Origin: Galeopsis tetrahit
Taxonomy: Eukaryota > Streptophyta > Magnoliopsida > Lamiales > Lamiaceae
Length of the DNA stretch: 64,000 bases
Assembly (NCBI GenBank): GCA_963675135.1
Contig: OY776132.1
Span: 6,014,001 to 6,078,000 of the forward strand
Reading direction: 5' to 3'
Translations under genes and position numbers: made by a program
The notes under the pieces: generated by a model
Told to the model about the DNA's origin: nothing
Database searches by the model: none
The model's input: only the letters and a program-made list of their open reading frames with translations
Shown here: positions 11,713 through 22,254 of the stretch, one piece after another
Numbering within the stretch: position 1 is the first letter of the stretch
How the letters are laid out: each line of letters starts with the position of its first letter

Positions 11713-12268
11713 TTTTTCTTAGAAATGGGGGAAGAAGAAGTTTTAAAAGAAAGAAATGTGAGTAGTTTACCTTTTTATCGATCGAAAACCACCCAAACAC
11801 GCCGGAAAAGCTTGAAGTAGAAAGCTTGGAAGGAAGCTCGAGAGGAATTCAAAAGTTGCAGAATTGTAAAAGTGTTTTGAAGAAGATGGAAGTCATATTT
11901 ATAGGCAAAGTCGAGCAGGGACCTATGTGCAAAAAACGGGGTCAAAAATGCAATTTTCCCAAAAAATTGGGGTCTTTTTCGAATTCAAGTTCGGCGAGTG
12001 GGCCACACGCGCGACCTTTGAGGTCGGCACGCGCCCCACGCGCTAAATTCAAAATTCGGGCGCCGACCACGTGCCCGACACGTGTCAAATCCGCATTTAA
12101 TTAAAGGTGCCTCAAAAGCCGTGCTCGGTACAGGAAACGATGCGACCGCCTCCATCTCACGTCATCAAGATCTCAAATTTGATTGTGTTGTCGAGGACAA
12201 TTATCACCATCTAAGAAGACGACCATACTGCTCGCCTTACCATTCTACGAATACGAAGAAAGGCGACC

Positions 12269-12278
12269 AGGGGGCAAA
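12269..12278 (+). other. Polypurine tract of Ty3 element 1
   Basis: The tract agggggcaaa directly precedes the 3' LTR and would prime plus-strand synthesis. In element 2 the equivalent place reads 'ggcgaccaaa' without the G run, so its tract is lost. Confidence 0.7.
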
Positions 12279-13007
12279 TATTATACCTAGTCAAACAAGT
12301 CATTCTTTGACAAGTCAATCCTAGTCACCAGCTTACGTGGCGAGGACCAGTCAACAAAGTCGTGCGACGACTAGTCAACAAGACCAAGAAAATGTAATAG
12401 AATAGATGTATTTAATATGTTTAAGTGCTCGCTCAAAGATGTTGGCGAGCACATGTTTTAGTTAGCTGCTCGCCCAAGTGTGTGGCGAGCACGCGTCTAT
12501 TATAGCTAGAGAAAGTCTAAGTGTTGAAGCCTTGGGAGACAGCATCGAGCGTGGCGACCACACTCCTCGAAATGGTCCTCCGGCGACCATCGTAGCTCAG
12601 CTCCTCGGCATCTCGGCGAGGACGAGCACCAGAGGCGGTTTAGCATTAAATGCGCCATCAAATCACCTTTTCGGGCAGAAGACAGGTCCAATGAGGGCGT
12701 GCCACGTGTAAAGGGCGGGCAGACCCCAGAAACCACTATATAATGCCTAAAAGGGGCTCATTTGTACACAAGTTACCCCATTCCTACAAATCACTCCCAA
12801 CCCAAAGCAATAAACACTCCCAAGCTTCTAAAGCTTTAGCTTCTCCAAGAAGCTACTTTTGGTGTTCTTCTTTGTTCTTCATTAGATCATCAAGATCATC
12901 ACATAAATACTCCTTAAACACGTAATAAACCCCCGATCATTATACATGTTTGTCTCGTGCTAACAAATAGTCCACATCCGATTCAACCATCAAAAGCACG
13001 TACAACA
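12279..13007 (+). repeat. 3' LTR of Ty3 element 1
   Basis: A 729-bp LTR paired with 922-1641. It starts TA (mutated TG) and ends CAACA before the GTCAC duplication. It differs by about six substitutions and one 9-bp duplication (tctaaagct) near 12827. The TATA box is at 12737-12743. Confidence 0.93.
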
Positions 13008-13424
13008 GTCACTAATAGAGAAGCAGCAGAGTTTTCTTGATTGCCTGGTGGTGGGATTGTAAACAAATAAATCATCATTGTTGTCGTCGCCATGACACTT
13101 TAGTAGCAGCAAGCCATTGCAACAACTCAAGATTGTGACATATTTGGGATTATGAGCAAGTTTGATGCTAAAAGGTAATGGCTTTGGGTTTTTGATGAAT
13201 GGATTCAAGTAAAGGAATCGGGAGCCACACGGGTTGAGAATAAGAGATGGCGGCGGAGGTTTGGGGCAGCCAAGAGTGTGGAGACGGCGAAAGTGATCGG
13301 TGGAGATGATGGAGAACCACCGTTTGCACACCAATTGGAACTTGGTTACTACGGGCAGCCGGAGAAGGATTTCCGTACAGACGTCCTCGTTCAACACAAC
13401 ATCTTTTTCCTTTGAATTATTCAT
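13008..13424 (-). pseudogene. F-box gene, N-terminal half (F-box domain), severed by Ty3 insertion
   Basis: Reading starts at ATG 13424-13422 (MNNSKEKDVVLNED), chosen because a 5' leader intron ends just before it. The F-box motif follows (EDVCTEILLRLPV, then QLVCKRWFSIIS). F-box domains bind SKP1 in SCF ubiquitin ligases. Residues between LRLPV and VCKRW are about four fewer than usual, so the motif is slightly shortened. Downstream are 'LSCCNGLLLLKC' and 'FVYNPTTRQSRKL', typical of the region before the FBA domain. The frame runs to 'FSISD' and there meets the LTR end at 13007. It resumes in frame at 921 on the other side of the element. Confidence 0.8.
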
Positions 13425-13571
13425 GCTTAAGCCTACAAAATACGTATATAGCATAACATAAGCATTAATTCTATAAATTGAAACAGAGTTAGAATTTTCC
13501 AAAGAATCAGAACTTACGGAGCTAGTGAAGAATATGTCAAAAAAGTGGTGATAGTTGTGAGTGTATTTATA
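13425..13571 (-). promoter_or_regulatory. F-box gene promoter, leader exon and leader intron
   Basis: On the minus strand a TATAAATA box lies at 13571-13564. A short leader exon ends at 13518 before GTAAGT (13517), and a matching acceptor TTTTGTAG ends at 13433. The intron (13517-13433) is removed just upstream of the ATG at 13424. This arrangement supports the start chosen and shows that the gene once had a normal promoter. Confidence 0.6.
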
Positions 13572-13580
13572 GAGTGGTGG

Positions 13581-13764
13581 GCTAGTTAGAGAAAATAAAT
13601 TTTTTTTTTTTGGCTGAATAAAGAATAAATGGTATAGAATTCAATAATTGTGATATTAATGCATCCCACTAAATTAATAAGATGTACAAACTTGAAATAC
13701 AAGGAAAAGATTAATAATTTAGGAATTTACGTTACCAAATATACAATGAAATATTATGGAATAC
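13581..13764. other. AT-rich upstream region of the F-box gene
   Basis: Low-complexity upstream sequence with no gene visible. It ends at the left target duplication of the SINE. Confidence 0.5.
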
Positions 13765-13780
13765 AAGGAAAGTCTACCGA

Positions 13781-13896
13781 GACAAAGTGGGATAGCTCAA
13801 GTGGTTAGAGCACCACTACCTAGGCCTTAGGTCCTGGGTTCGAGTCATGGGGAGGGGAAAAAAAGGGATGGATATTTAACTTGTAATCAAAAAAAA
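13781..13896 (+). mobile_element. tRNA-derived SINE with 16-bp target duplication
   Basis: The insert begins with a tRNA-like head: an A-box-like 'tagctcaagtgg' (13793-13804) and a B-box-like 'gggttcgagtc' (about 13837-13847), the internal promoter of RNA polymerase III. It ends in a poly-A run (13889-13896). Perfect 16-bp direct repeats aaggaaagtctaccga flank it at 13765-13780 and 13897-13912. The length of about 116 bp, the A-rich end and the duplication length fit a non-autonomous SINE moved by LINE machinery. It lies about 210 bp upstream of the F-box TATA box. Confidence 0.88.
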
Positions 13897-13912
13897 AAGG
13901 AAAGTCTACCGA

Positions 13913-14073
13913 ATATTCGATGAAATATTAATTTATGGTAACTAATCTTACACGATTTAGGAGAAGATATTTTTAATAGATATACCTTTTTTTCACTTTC
14001 AAAATAAAAAACAAATTAAACAAAAAAAATTGCAATAGAAAAAATAGCACGAAAATTCTAGGTATACAATATG
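13913..14073. other. AT-rich sequence up to Ty3 element 2
   Basis: No complete gene is visible. The last 20 bases (from 'ctag' near 14060) may be the 5' part of an exon continuing at 35771; see that entry. Confidence 0.3.
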
Positions 14074-14078
14074 TGTAT

Positions 14079-14542
14079 TGTTATACCTAATCAAAGAAGT
14101 CAATCTTTGACAAGTCAATCCTAGTCACCAGCTTGCGGCTTGGAGCTTTGGGAGAGTATATTGCTTTAGGGTGTGTTGATTCTAGGAATATGAAACTTGT
14201 TCTTTACAAATGAGCCTTTTAGGCATTATATAGTGGTTTTTTGGGCTGCCCGCCCTTTACACGTGGCAAGCCCTCACTGGACCTGTACTTCTGCCCGAAA
14301 AGGTGATGGGACGGCGCATTTAATGCTAAACTGCCTCTGGTGGTCGTCCTCGGCGGGATGCCGATGAGCTGAGCTACGGTGGTCGTCGGGGAAGGTGGTC
14401 GCCACGCTCCCTGCTGTCTCCCAAGGCTTCTACACTTCTTTCTCTAGCTAACTAAACATGTGCTCGCCAACATCTTTGGGTGAGCACTTAATTACATTAA
14501 ATACATTACTTCTATTACATTTTCTTCATCTTGTTGACTAAT
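14079..14542. repeat. Rearranged 5' LTR of element 2, mostly inverted
   Basis: Positions 14079-14137 match the first 59 bp of the 3' LTR in the forward direction (TGTTATACC to cagcttgcg). Positions 14138-14542 match the same LTR in reverse complement, corresponding roughly to 35590 down to 35176. The join then jumps straight into the protease gene at 14543, without the LTR end, primer site or gag. The inverted copy retains the TATATAA box (reads ttatata on the plus strand near 14233) that the 3' LTR has lost. Confidence 0.85.
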
Positions 14543-14543
14543 T

Positions 14544-15009
14544 ATGGGAACCAATGTCCATCGCATGATGGTCGACACCGAGGCATACACCAACGTCCTC
14601 TTCAAGCATACTCTGGATGCTCTCGGTGGATATGCTGAATATATCGAGCCTTGCGATGATATAATCGTAGGTTTCGGGGACACGCGCAACATTCCCCTTG
14701 GGAAAATCAGACTGTCTTTGGAGCTGGCATCGTCGAAAGAGCCAACAATGCACTACACTCGGCAACTCGACTTCATGATCGTGGACATACCATCTTCCTA
14801 CAATGTTTTCCTCGGCCGACCTTTCTTCAACGAGTTCAAGGCGGCCGCCTCTACTTACTTTTATTGTGTAAAGTTTCCGACCCCGGCGGGAGTTATAACC
14901 GTCAAGGGCGACCAGACGCGGGCGAGGGAGTGTCTCGTCCGTTTTGCTAAGCGTCATTCTAAAGAAACTCCTATGATTGGCCAGTATATTGAGTGTCAAG
15001 AACAAAAAC
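14544..15009 (+). pseudogene. Protease fragment of element 2, cut by the Ty1 insertion
   Basis: The reading starts 'MGTNVHRMMVDTEAYTN' and corresponds to nucleotides 4049-4510 of element 1. The catalytic DTG triplet reads DTE here (GAG at 14580-14582), so an active protease is unlikely. The frame runs to 'QYIECQEQK' and then enters the Ty1 LTR at 15010. The rest of the polyprotein continues at 29609. Confidence 0.85.
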
Positions 15010-16465
15010 TGTTGGGATATAAATTCACCCTAAGCCCCACTTGATGTTAGAATAGTTTTGATGGCCAAAACACTTAGAGTTTATACATGTAATAGGATCA
15101 ACTGACTTGTATAGAACAGCTTAGACTAGTCTTGTGTGATCAACTGAATTGATATCAGCTGATCAGCACAGCCCTGGCTTACATGCCTATCCTCAAGATG
15201 AGAAGAGTAGAAGACATGAAGACTAGAAGATCCTTGAAGACCAGATAAGTTAAGGTGCTTGTATACCTACTTATCTGATGGAGTTCAAGATTGAAGATGG
15301 CCTAAAAGCAGCACAAAGAATTGCCAGATCAGAAGAGTATTACTCGACTGATATCAGAAGACAGAAGATCTAAGGCCAGAAGAGTAGTCAGAAGACTAGT
15401 AGTACAGATCAGAAGACTATGTACTCTTCCAGGACTCGGCTGATTCCAAAGTCATCTTGCAATTTAAAAGAAGACCTACCTTATTTAAAAGATTGACATG
15501 ATCCCAGGATTGAAGCAATCAAGCGGCTGGAATCAAGGAATCAAGCCAACATGGAAAGATTGCCCCAACGGCTAGTCAACTCCAACGGCTAGTTGCAAGC
15601 AATCTCCATTATAAATACAAGAGGATGAGAAATCACAAACAAGAAGTCACTACGAGAGAATTCAACTAGCTAAGCAAACAATCAAGAAAAAAGCCATACT
15701 GTTCTAAGAGTTCTCCAAGAGCCAGAAACCATTAGAATATTTGTAGCTCTTAAGTGATTTCTATCCAACCCATAAGAACCTGAAACCTGTTCATATTGTA
15801 TATTCATTGTTTTAGGCATAGTGGTTAAGCAATTTATAAGCTTGAACCATTAGTTGGATACTCTTCAAAAATCCTAAACCCTCACCGAAAGGTTAAAGTT
15901 TTTGAACCCCTCAAAGTGCAAGTGCTTACAATCACTTGTGGAGACCGTAGCTGTTAGGACGGCTCAGATCTCAAAGTCCTATCCTTGGGACTATAAAGGA
16001 CAAGACCCTTGTAATTTTTGGTAAATTAAAGGGATTAAACATCACGTTAGGACGTGAGAGTGGACGTAGGAACGTATATCCGAACCACTATAAACCTGGT
16101 GTTATTTACCTTTCTGCACTTTACATTTATGTCTTTCCATATATTTTTATATAGTGCATACTGTGTTTACAACATTCTTCAACTCAGGCCATAACTTTCA
16201 AACCAGCATCAACTGAGTACTTTCATTAAGCAAAACAAGTTAACACTTTCATAAGAACTAAAAGAACGAGTCTAAACAAGGCCTACCATAATTCCGCATA
16301 TAACCTCTTCAGTCAGATCACTATAGTTATCTAGACCAGCAGACTTGTAGTCCAGTTGACATAGCAATCAGAAGAGGTTCTCAACTCTCTTGAAAAAGTT
16401 TTAAAGTCTATTCACCCCTCCCCTCTAGACTTTAATCCCATTCACTACTCGTTCAGGGACCAACA
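15010..16465 (+). repeat. 5' LTR of the Ty1 element
   Basis: The LTR begins TGTTGGGATAT and ends GGGACCAACA. It includes a likely TATA box in 'cattataaataca' (about 15608-15619) and short direct repeats of 'agaagac'. It pairs with 28153-29608 at equal length. Confidence 0.92.
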
Positions 16466-16467
16466 AG

Positions 16468-16479
16468 TGGTATCAGAGC
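16468..16479 (+). other. Primer-binding site (initiator tRNA-Met)
   Basis: TGGTATCAGAGC two bases after the 5' LTR is the canonical Ty1/copia primer site complementary to the 3' end of initiator tRNA-Met. Confidence 0.92.
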
Positions 16480-16596
16480 AGTGGTTCTAACGGACTACTG
16501 TCTCTAGATTATCAGAAGACTTGAGGGAGTCTTTCTGTAGTCCTCTTGAACAGATCTACTTTTTTTGAAAAACTTGTTTTTGAAAATTCATACAAC

Positions 16597-18339
16597 ATGA
16601 GTGCTAATATGCGAAAGTTGCCTAAGTTTTCAGTTGAGGATTATGATTACTGGAAGATCAGGATGAGGAAGAATCTCACATCAGTCCACTACAAGATGTG
16701 GTCAGTGATCACAGAAGGCCCAATCACCATTATGACAGTCAACACTGCAAATGGTGATCCTGAAGTTCCAGTTGGAGAACTTGTTCCCAAGCCTATGAAG
16801 GATCTCACACCAGAAGAGATGAAGCAATCAAATCTTGATAGCATTGCTCAAGATTACATAATGCAAACTCTTCCAAATGAGTACATTGCAAAGGTAATCC
16901 ACTGTGAGTCAGCTAGAGAAATGTGGGAGGCATTGGCACTCCTATGTGAAGGAACTGAGCTGATCAAGGAAAGCAAACTGTCAACAGCAGTCAAGAAGTT
17001 TGAGCACCTCAAGATGCAGCCAGAAGAAACCATTGATCAGCTGGACAATAGATGTACAAAGATCATAAATGAGATTGAATCTCTAGGCAAGAAGTATACA
17101 AATAGAGAGAAAAACTTGAAGATCTTGGACTCCTTACCCAAGAGATGGAAACTCAAGAAGACCATCATCAAAGATACTCAAGATATCAAGAAGTGGTCTA
17201 CTCAAACTCTATTTCAGAACCTAAAGGCTCATGAATATGACCTTGACAGAGAAGAAAACTCAGGAAGTGATGAGCCAACTGCAGCCCCATCTACCTCCAA
17301 GACTGTAGCCTTCAAGGCAGCCAATACAAAAGCTGCAAGTACCTCATCTGGCAAGACCTCATTGAAAACAGAAGACCTTGAAGGATCAGACATGAGTCTG
17401 AAAGAGCAAATGGCTCTAATGATCAAGAGATTCTAAAGGATGAACACTCTCAACAACAAATATAGAAAATTCTATAGGAACTATAAAGATAAAAGAGTCA
17501 GTTCACCCTCCAGAGGTTCCAGAGAAAGAACAATAGAAAGACATCCTAGAAAGGATGTGGAGTCATCTAACAGTCGAGGATCTAGAAGAAGAGATGCCAC
17601 TCCTCCAAGGAAAGGCAACTCAAATCAAAAATCTGGATCATGCTTCAACTGTGGCAAACCAGGACATTATGTCTATGAATGCCCTGAGCTAAATTCAGAT
17701 AAGAAAGCAATGGTAACTGAAGAATCTGAATATCATAGTGATGAACTTCCTACATCACCAGACTGTCAAATCTTCTCAGATGATTCAGATGATCTAGCTA
17801 TGATGGCCATAGGTGAAAATGAGGTAAATTCCTATACTACTACTTTCCATTCACCTATTTTTTCACAAACAGATGAGATAAACTCATCTGAAGGCGAGTC
17901 AGAAGACATCTATTATCAATCTTTAAGAAAGGTAAAACGTGATCTGGATATTGCCACTAGAGATTTTATAGAGGTGGAAGAGGAGAACAAGGATCTAAGG
18001 AAAGAAATTGCTAAGTTGAAAAAGACTAAGTTTGATAACACCCCTGAGTTGGTCACAATGAATGAAAGATTGACCAGAGAAGTGGAACTTCTTAAGGAAG
18101 AAAATACCACAATAACTCAGTTGTATGAGGGGATGTTAGAAACTCAAGCTTTAGAAACTAAGGAATTTCGTTCACTACAATCCAAGTTCGATGATCTCTT
18201 CCAAGCACACAAGCTCTTAGAAAAGGAGAAGGAATGCCTAAATCAAAAGATATCAGAGTTCAATAAAGCTTCTACTACTATTGAAAGTATCTCTGAATAT
18301 TATAGATCAAATGGCAATAAGATGGGGTTTTGGCTATGA
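16597..18339 (+). pseudogene. gag of the Ty1 element with one in-frame stop
   Basis: The likely start is ATG 16597 (MSANMRKLPKFSVEDYDYWK); the frame is open upstream but without an ATG. A capsid-like region (YWKIRMRKNL, EMWEALALLCEG, LDNRCTKIINEI; UBN2/gag family) covers about residues 10-210. TAA at 17434-17436 interrupts the frame. After it come a basic stretch, a zinc knuckle (CFNCGKPGHYVYEC, near 17642-17683), then an acidic and coiled-coil region. The frame ends at 18337-18339, because from about 18300 the coding sense passes to the next frame (18305-18658; reading 'YELNPFTSSPAGG'). This looks like a frameshift mutation, since the original frame resumes at 18655. Confidence 0.8.
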
Positions 18340-18654
18340 ACTTAATCCATTTACATCCTCTCCAGCTGGGGGTAGTACACCTAACAAGTGCACTACTGAG
18401 ACACATGAAAAGGGTGAGTGTTCTAAACACAATGAACCTAATATGAACCAAAAGGCATCTGTACCAGCTAAGGTTAACTATCCCAACACCAAAAAGGGTA
18501 AAAGACAAGTTAACCCCAAGCCTGTACAGAGGAACAACAAACAACCTAGACCATCTCGTTTGAGACAGTCTCAGCTGTATGCTGCTCCAGCCAAGAAGAA
18601 GAAATCTTCTTCAAACAAATATGTTCTCTTTGCACCCCTATCTCTTATGATATT

Positions 18655-21600
18655 GTGAGAACAGAAGAGTATGGTCCATATAATCGTGTGCATCGTCCAG
18701 CTAATGCACCCAGGCCGAATGTAACTAGTCAAAAGATCATGTACGTACACTCCTATAAAGGGAAACCATTTGACTATTACTTAGCTGACACAAGTAACAA
18801 ATCAAATCAGTCCAAGGTGCTAACTGGTAAGATTTGGTTCTGTGATGCCCGAGGGAAACAACTCAAGTGCTCAAGGTTGTTCAAACGACCAATGTATATG
18901 TGGGTTCCCAAGGGTAGTACTAACACCCAAGGACCCAAGACAAAATGGGTACCTAAGACTTAACCTTTCTTGCAGGAAAGGAGGGACCTATACAGAAGAG
19001 GAGGTCTAGCAGGAGAAACATGGTACATAGATAGTGGATGTTCAACTCACATGACAGGAACCAAAGCCCTGCTGACCAACTACATAGAAAAGAAAGGTCC
19101 AAAATTCTTCTTTGGTGATAACGCGCATGGTAACACAAAAGGATATGGCACCCTTAAAAATGGTGACATTGAGGTACATGATGTATCATATGTAGAAGGT
19201 TTAAAGTTTAATTTATTATCTGTTTCTCATTTTTGTGACACTGGTTACTCAGTAAAATTCTCTAAAGATGAGTGTCTCATAAGTGATAAAAGAACAAAAT
19301 AAAACCTTCTAACATGATCTAGAAAGGGAAGTATGTATCTTGCAAATTGGAACAGCTGTCCTAAGGATACATGTCTGCTTGTGAAAAGCCCTAAAGATGT
19401 CAGCTGGCTATGGCACAAACGTCTTAGTCATCTGAACTTTAAGACTATGAACAAGTTAGCAAGGGAATCCTTAGTCGATGGCCTGCCTAATGAACTCTAC
19501 TGTAAAGATCAGGTATGTGATGCATGTCAACAAGGAAAGCAAACAAAGGTCTCCTTCAAGACCAAGAAGACAACATCAACCAGCAGAGTTCTTGAATTGC
19601 TTCACATGGATCTCTTTGGACCAATCACACCAACCACATTAACAGGGAGAAAGTACACTCTCATTGTTGTAGATGACTACTCTAAGTTTACTTGGGTTAT
19701 CTTCTTATACAAGAAGAGTGAGACTCAGCAGAAGCTTCCTGAACTATTGAAGAGGATCCAAGTAGAGAAAGGAGAACCAATCGTGAAAATTAGAAGTGAC
19801 AAAGGCACTGAATTTATTATCTCTTATATTATTGCATATTGTACTTCTAATGGTATTCAGCATGAGACAAGTGCAGCAAGAACACCACAACAGAATGGTG
19901 TAGCTGAAAGAAGAGTCAGAACACTCAAAGAAGCTGCAAGAACACTCCTTGCTGAATTCTCCACTCCCAAGAAGCTATGGGCAGAAGCCATCAACACAGC
20001 TTGTCACACTCAAAACATGTTAGGTATTCACAAAATTCATGAGAAAACCCCATATGAACTATGGAAAGGAAGAAAACCTAGAGTATCTTACTTTCATATA
20101 TTTGGTTGTAAGTGTTTCATTCACAACAATGGGAAGAGTAAGTTGAATGCCTTTGATGCCAAAGCAGATGAGGGGATATTCTTAGGATACTCCTCTACTA
20201 GCAAAGCATTTAGAGTACTCAACAAACGAACCCTTCTTGTGGAAGAAACACCTCATGTTGTTTTTGATGAATCTTGTGAAAAGAGTGCAGTAGAAACAAA
20301 CTCAGCTGCAGATCAGATGAGACAGCTAGTGATCAAGTCCAGACCAGATGAGTTCATTGAAGTCAATGAACCTTTCCCTGAAGAACCAGAGGAAGATAAG
20401 CCTCATAGACCTGTCACTAGATCTCAAACTCAAGCAGAGCAAGCTGACCAGAATCAAGATGCACCAATCCCAAATGCAAGGGGGAATGATATCTTTGATA
20501 CACAAGATACAGATGATGATCGACCAAATCAAGTCAACCCTCCTGATGGCACAAGAACAGATGAGAATCCAAGCTCATCTAATGCAGACACACCTGTGAG
20601 GCATACATGGAGAAATAATCATCCATCAAACCTCATCTTAGGAGGAGCAGACTCAGGTGTCAAGACCAGAAGACAACTGAATCAGAACTCCCAATCATCT
20701 ATGTTCTGCTGGTGTGCCTTCCTATCCAACATTGAACCAGCTGACATAGAAGAAGCAATGACAGATAGCAATTGGATCACTGCTATGCAAGAAGAACTAA
20801 ACCAATTCGAAAGAAATGAAGTATGGGAATTGGTAGATCGTCCTGAAAACCACAATGTAGTAGGAACAAAGTGGGTATTCAAGAATAAGAAGGACGAAAA
20901 TGATGTAATAACTAGAAATAAAGCTAGGCTAGTTGCAAAAGGATATTCACAATCTGAAGGGATTGACTATGATGAAACCTTTGCTCCAGTAGCCAGATTA
21001 GAAGCCATTCGACTGTTTCTAGCTTATGCATCATATATGGGCTTCAAAGTATACCAAATGGATGTCAAAAGTGCTTTTCTAAATGGTATTCTGGTAGAAG
21101 AAGTATATGTAGAGCAGCCTCCAGGATTTGAAAAAGGTGATCAAGTGTATCGTCTGAAGAAGGCTCTCTATGGTCTAAAGCAAGCCCCTAGAGCTTGGTA
21201 TGACACATTGTCACAATTCCTACTTGACAATGGATATACAAAAGGCAAAGTTGACAGAACTCTTTTCAGAATACAAGAAGGAGAAGACATTCTAATAGTG
21301 CAAATATATGTAGATGATATTATATTTGGATCACCCAATCAAGAGATGTGCAAAAAGTTCTCTGAACTTATGCAAGGAAAGTTTGAAATGAGCATGATGG
21401 GTGAGATGAATTACTTCCTAGGATTTCAAGTCAAGCAAAGTCCAGAAGGGAACTTCATCAACCAGTCCAAGTATACCAAAAGCCTATTAGAAAGATTCAA
21501 AGCTCTACAAAGCAAGACTGCAAGGATTCCAATGATGACATCTTTTAAAATGGAACCAGATGAGTCTGGAAAGGCAGTTGATCAAGCTGAATATAGAGCA

Positions 21601-22254
21601 CTGATTGGATCTCTACTATACCTTACAGCTAGCAGACCAGACATAACATTTGCTGTAGGAGTATGTGCTAGGTTTCAAGCAAACCCAAAGCAAAGTCATC
21701 TAGAAGCAGCAAGGAAGATTCTCAAGTACCTAAAAGGAGCAGTCAATCTAGGACTATGGTACCCTGCTGATGACAATCTAGAATTGAGTGGTTATTCTGA
21801 CTCAGACTATGGAGGATGTAGAATTGATAGGAAATCCACATCTGGAACCTGTCAATTTCTAGGCAACAAGTTGATATCATGGTTCTCAAAGAAGCAAACA
21901 TCAGTTGCAACCTCCACCACTGAAGCAGAATATATGGCAGCTGGAAGTTGTTGTAGTCAGCTACTCTGGCTAGTTCAACAACTCAAGGATTACAATGTAG
22001 AGGCAAGAGAAGTCCCTATCTATTGTGACAGCAGCAGTGCCATTGCCATCACTCAAAATCCAGTCCTCCACACAAGGTGCAAGCATGTTGACATTCGCCA
22101 CCACTTCATAAGAGACCACCTTGAAAAGAAGGACATCAAGATGGAGAAAATTCACACAGATATCCAAAGAGCAGACATCTTGACTAAGCCCCTAGATGAA
22201 GAAAGATTCAAGACCCTATGCTACAGCTTAGGACTCCTGGATCCAAGCACATGA
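18655..22254 (+). pseudogene. pol of the Ty1 element (protease, integrase, RT, RNase H)
   Basis: All of it is in one frame, with stops at 18961 (TAA), 19300 (TAA) and 19315 (TGA); from 19333 it is open for 973 codons. Protease: WYIDSGCSTHMTG (DSG near 19030). Integrase finger: HKRLSHLN to CDACQQGK (about 19415-19545). Core: HMDLFGPI, IRSDKGTEF, TPQQNGVAERR. Reverse transcriptase: VWELVDRPE to the YVDD site at about 21307-21318. RNase H: GYSDSDYGG, TTEAEYMA, and the tail ADILTKPLDEERF. Motifs are intact in the RT/RNase H half. The stops in the protease-integrase junction region prevent a full polyprotein. Confidence 0.87.

Larger units (their letters stand above)
922..13007 (+). mobile_element. 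Complete Tat-lineage Ty3/gypsy LTR retrotransposon (element 1)
   Basis: The element runs from 5' TG at 922 to CA at 13007 and is 12,086 bp long. It is flanked by a perfect 5-bp duplication GTCAC (917-921, 13008-13012). Its parts are 5' LTR 922-1641, a primer-binding site just after it (1644-1661, tggcgctagaaggagggg), gag-pol 2002-8001, a tandem repeat block 8141-8649, an antisense spliced gene 11712-8877, a polypurine tract (agggggcaaa, 12269-12278) and 3' LTR 12279-13007. The domain order protease, RT, RNase H, a second RNase H with 'LFVDGSS', then integrase is that of Ty3 elements of the Tat group (Ogre/Retand relatives). One in-frame stop in gag-pol, a mutated second RNase H residue and a 3' LTR that now starts TA instead of TG suggest it is no longer active. 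The LTRs differ at about six positions plus a 9-bp insertion. Confidence 0.93.

Noticed and set aside
13793..13850. tRNA gene
   Set aside because: A and B boxes are present, but the sequence is followed by a poly-A tail and flanked by a 16-bp duplication, so it is a SINE head.
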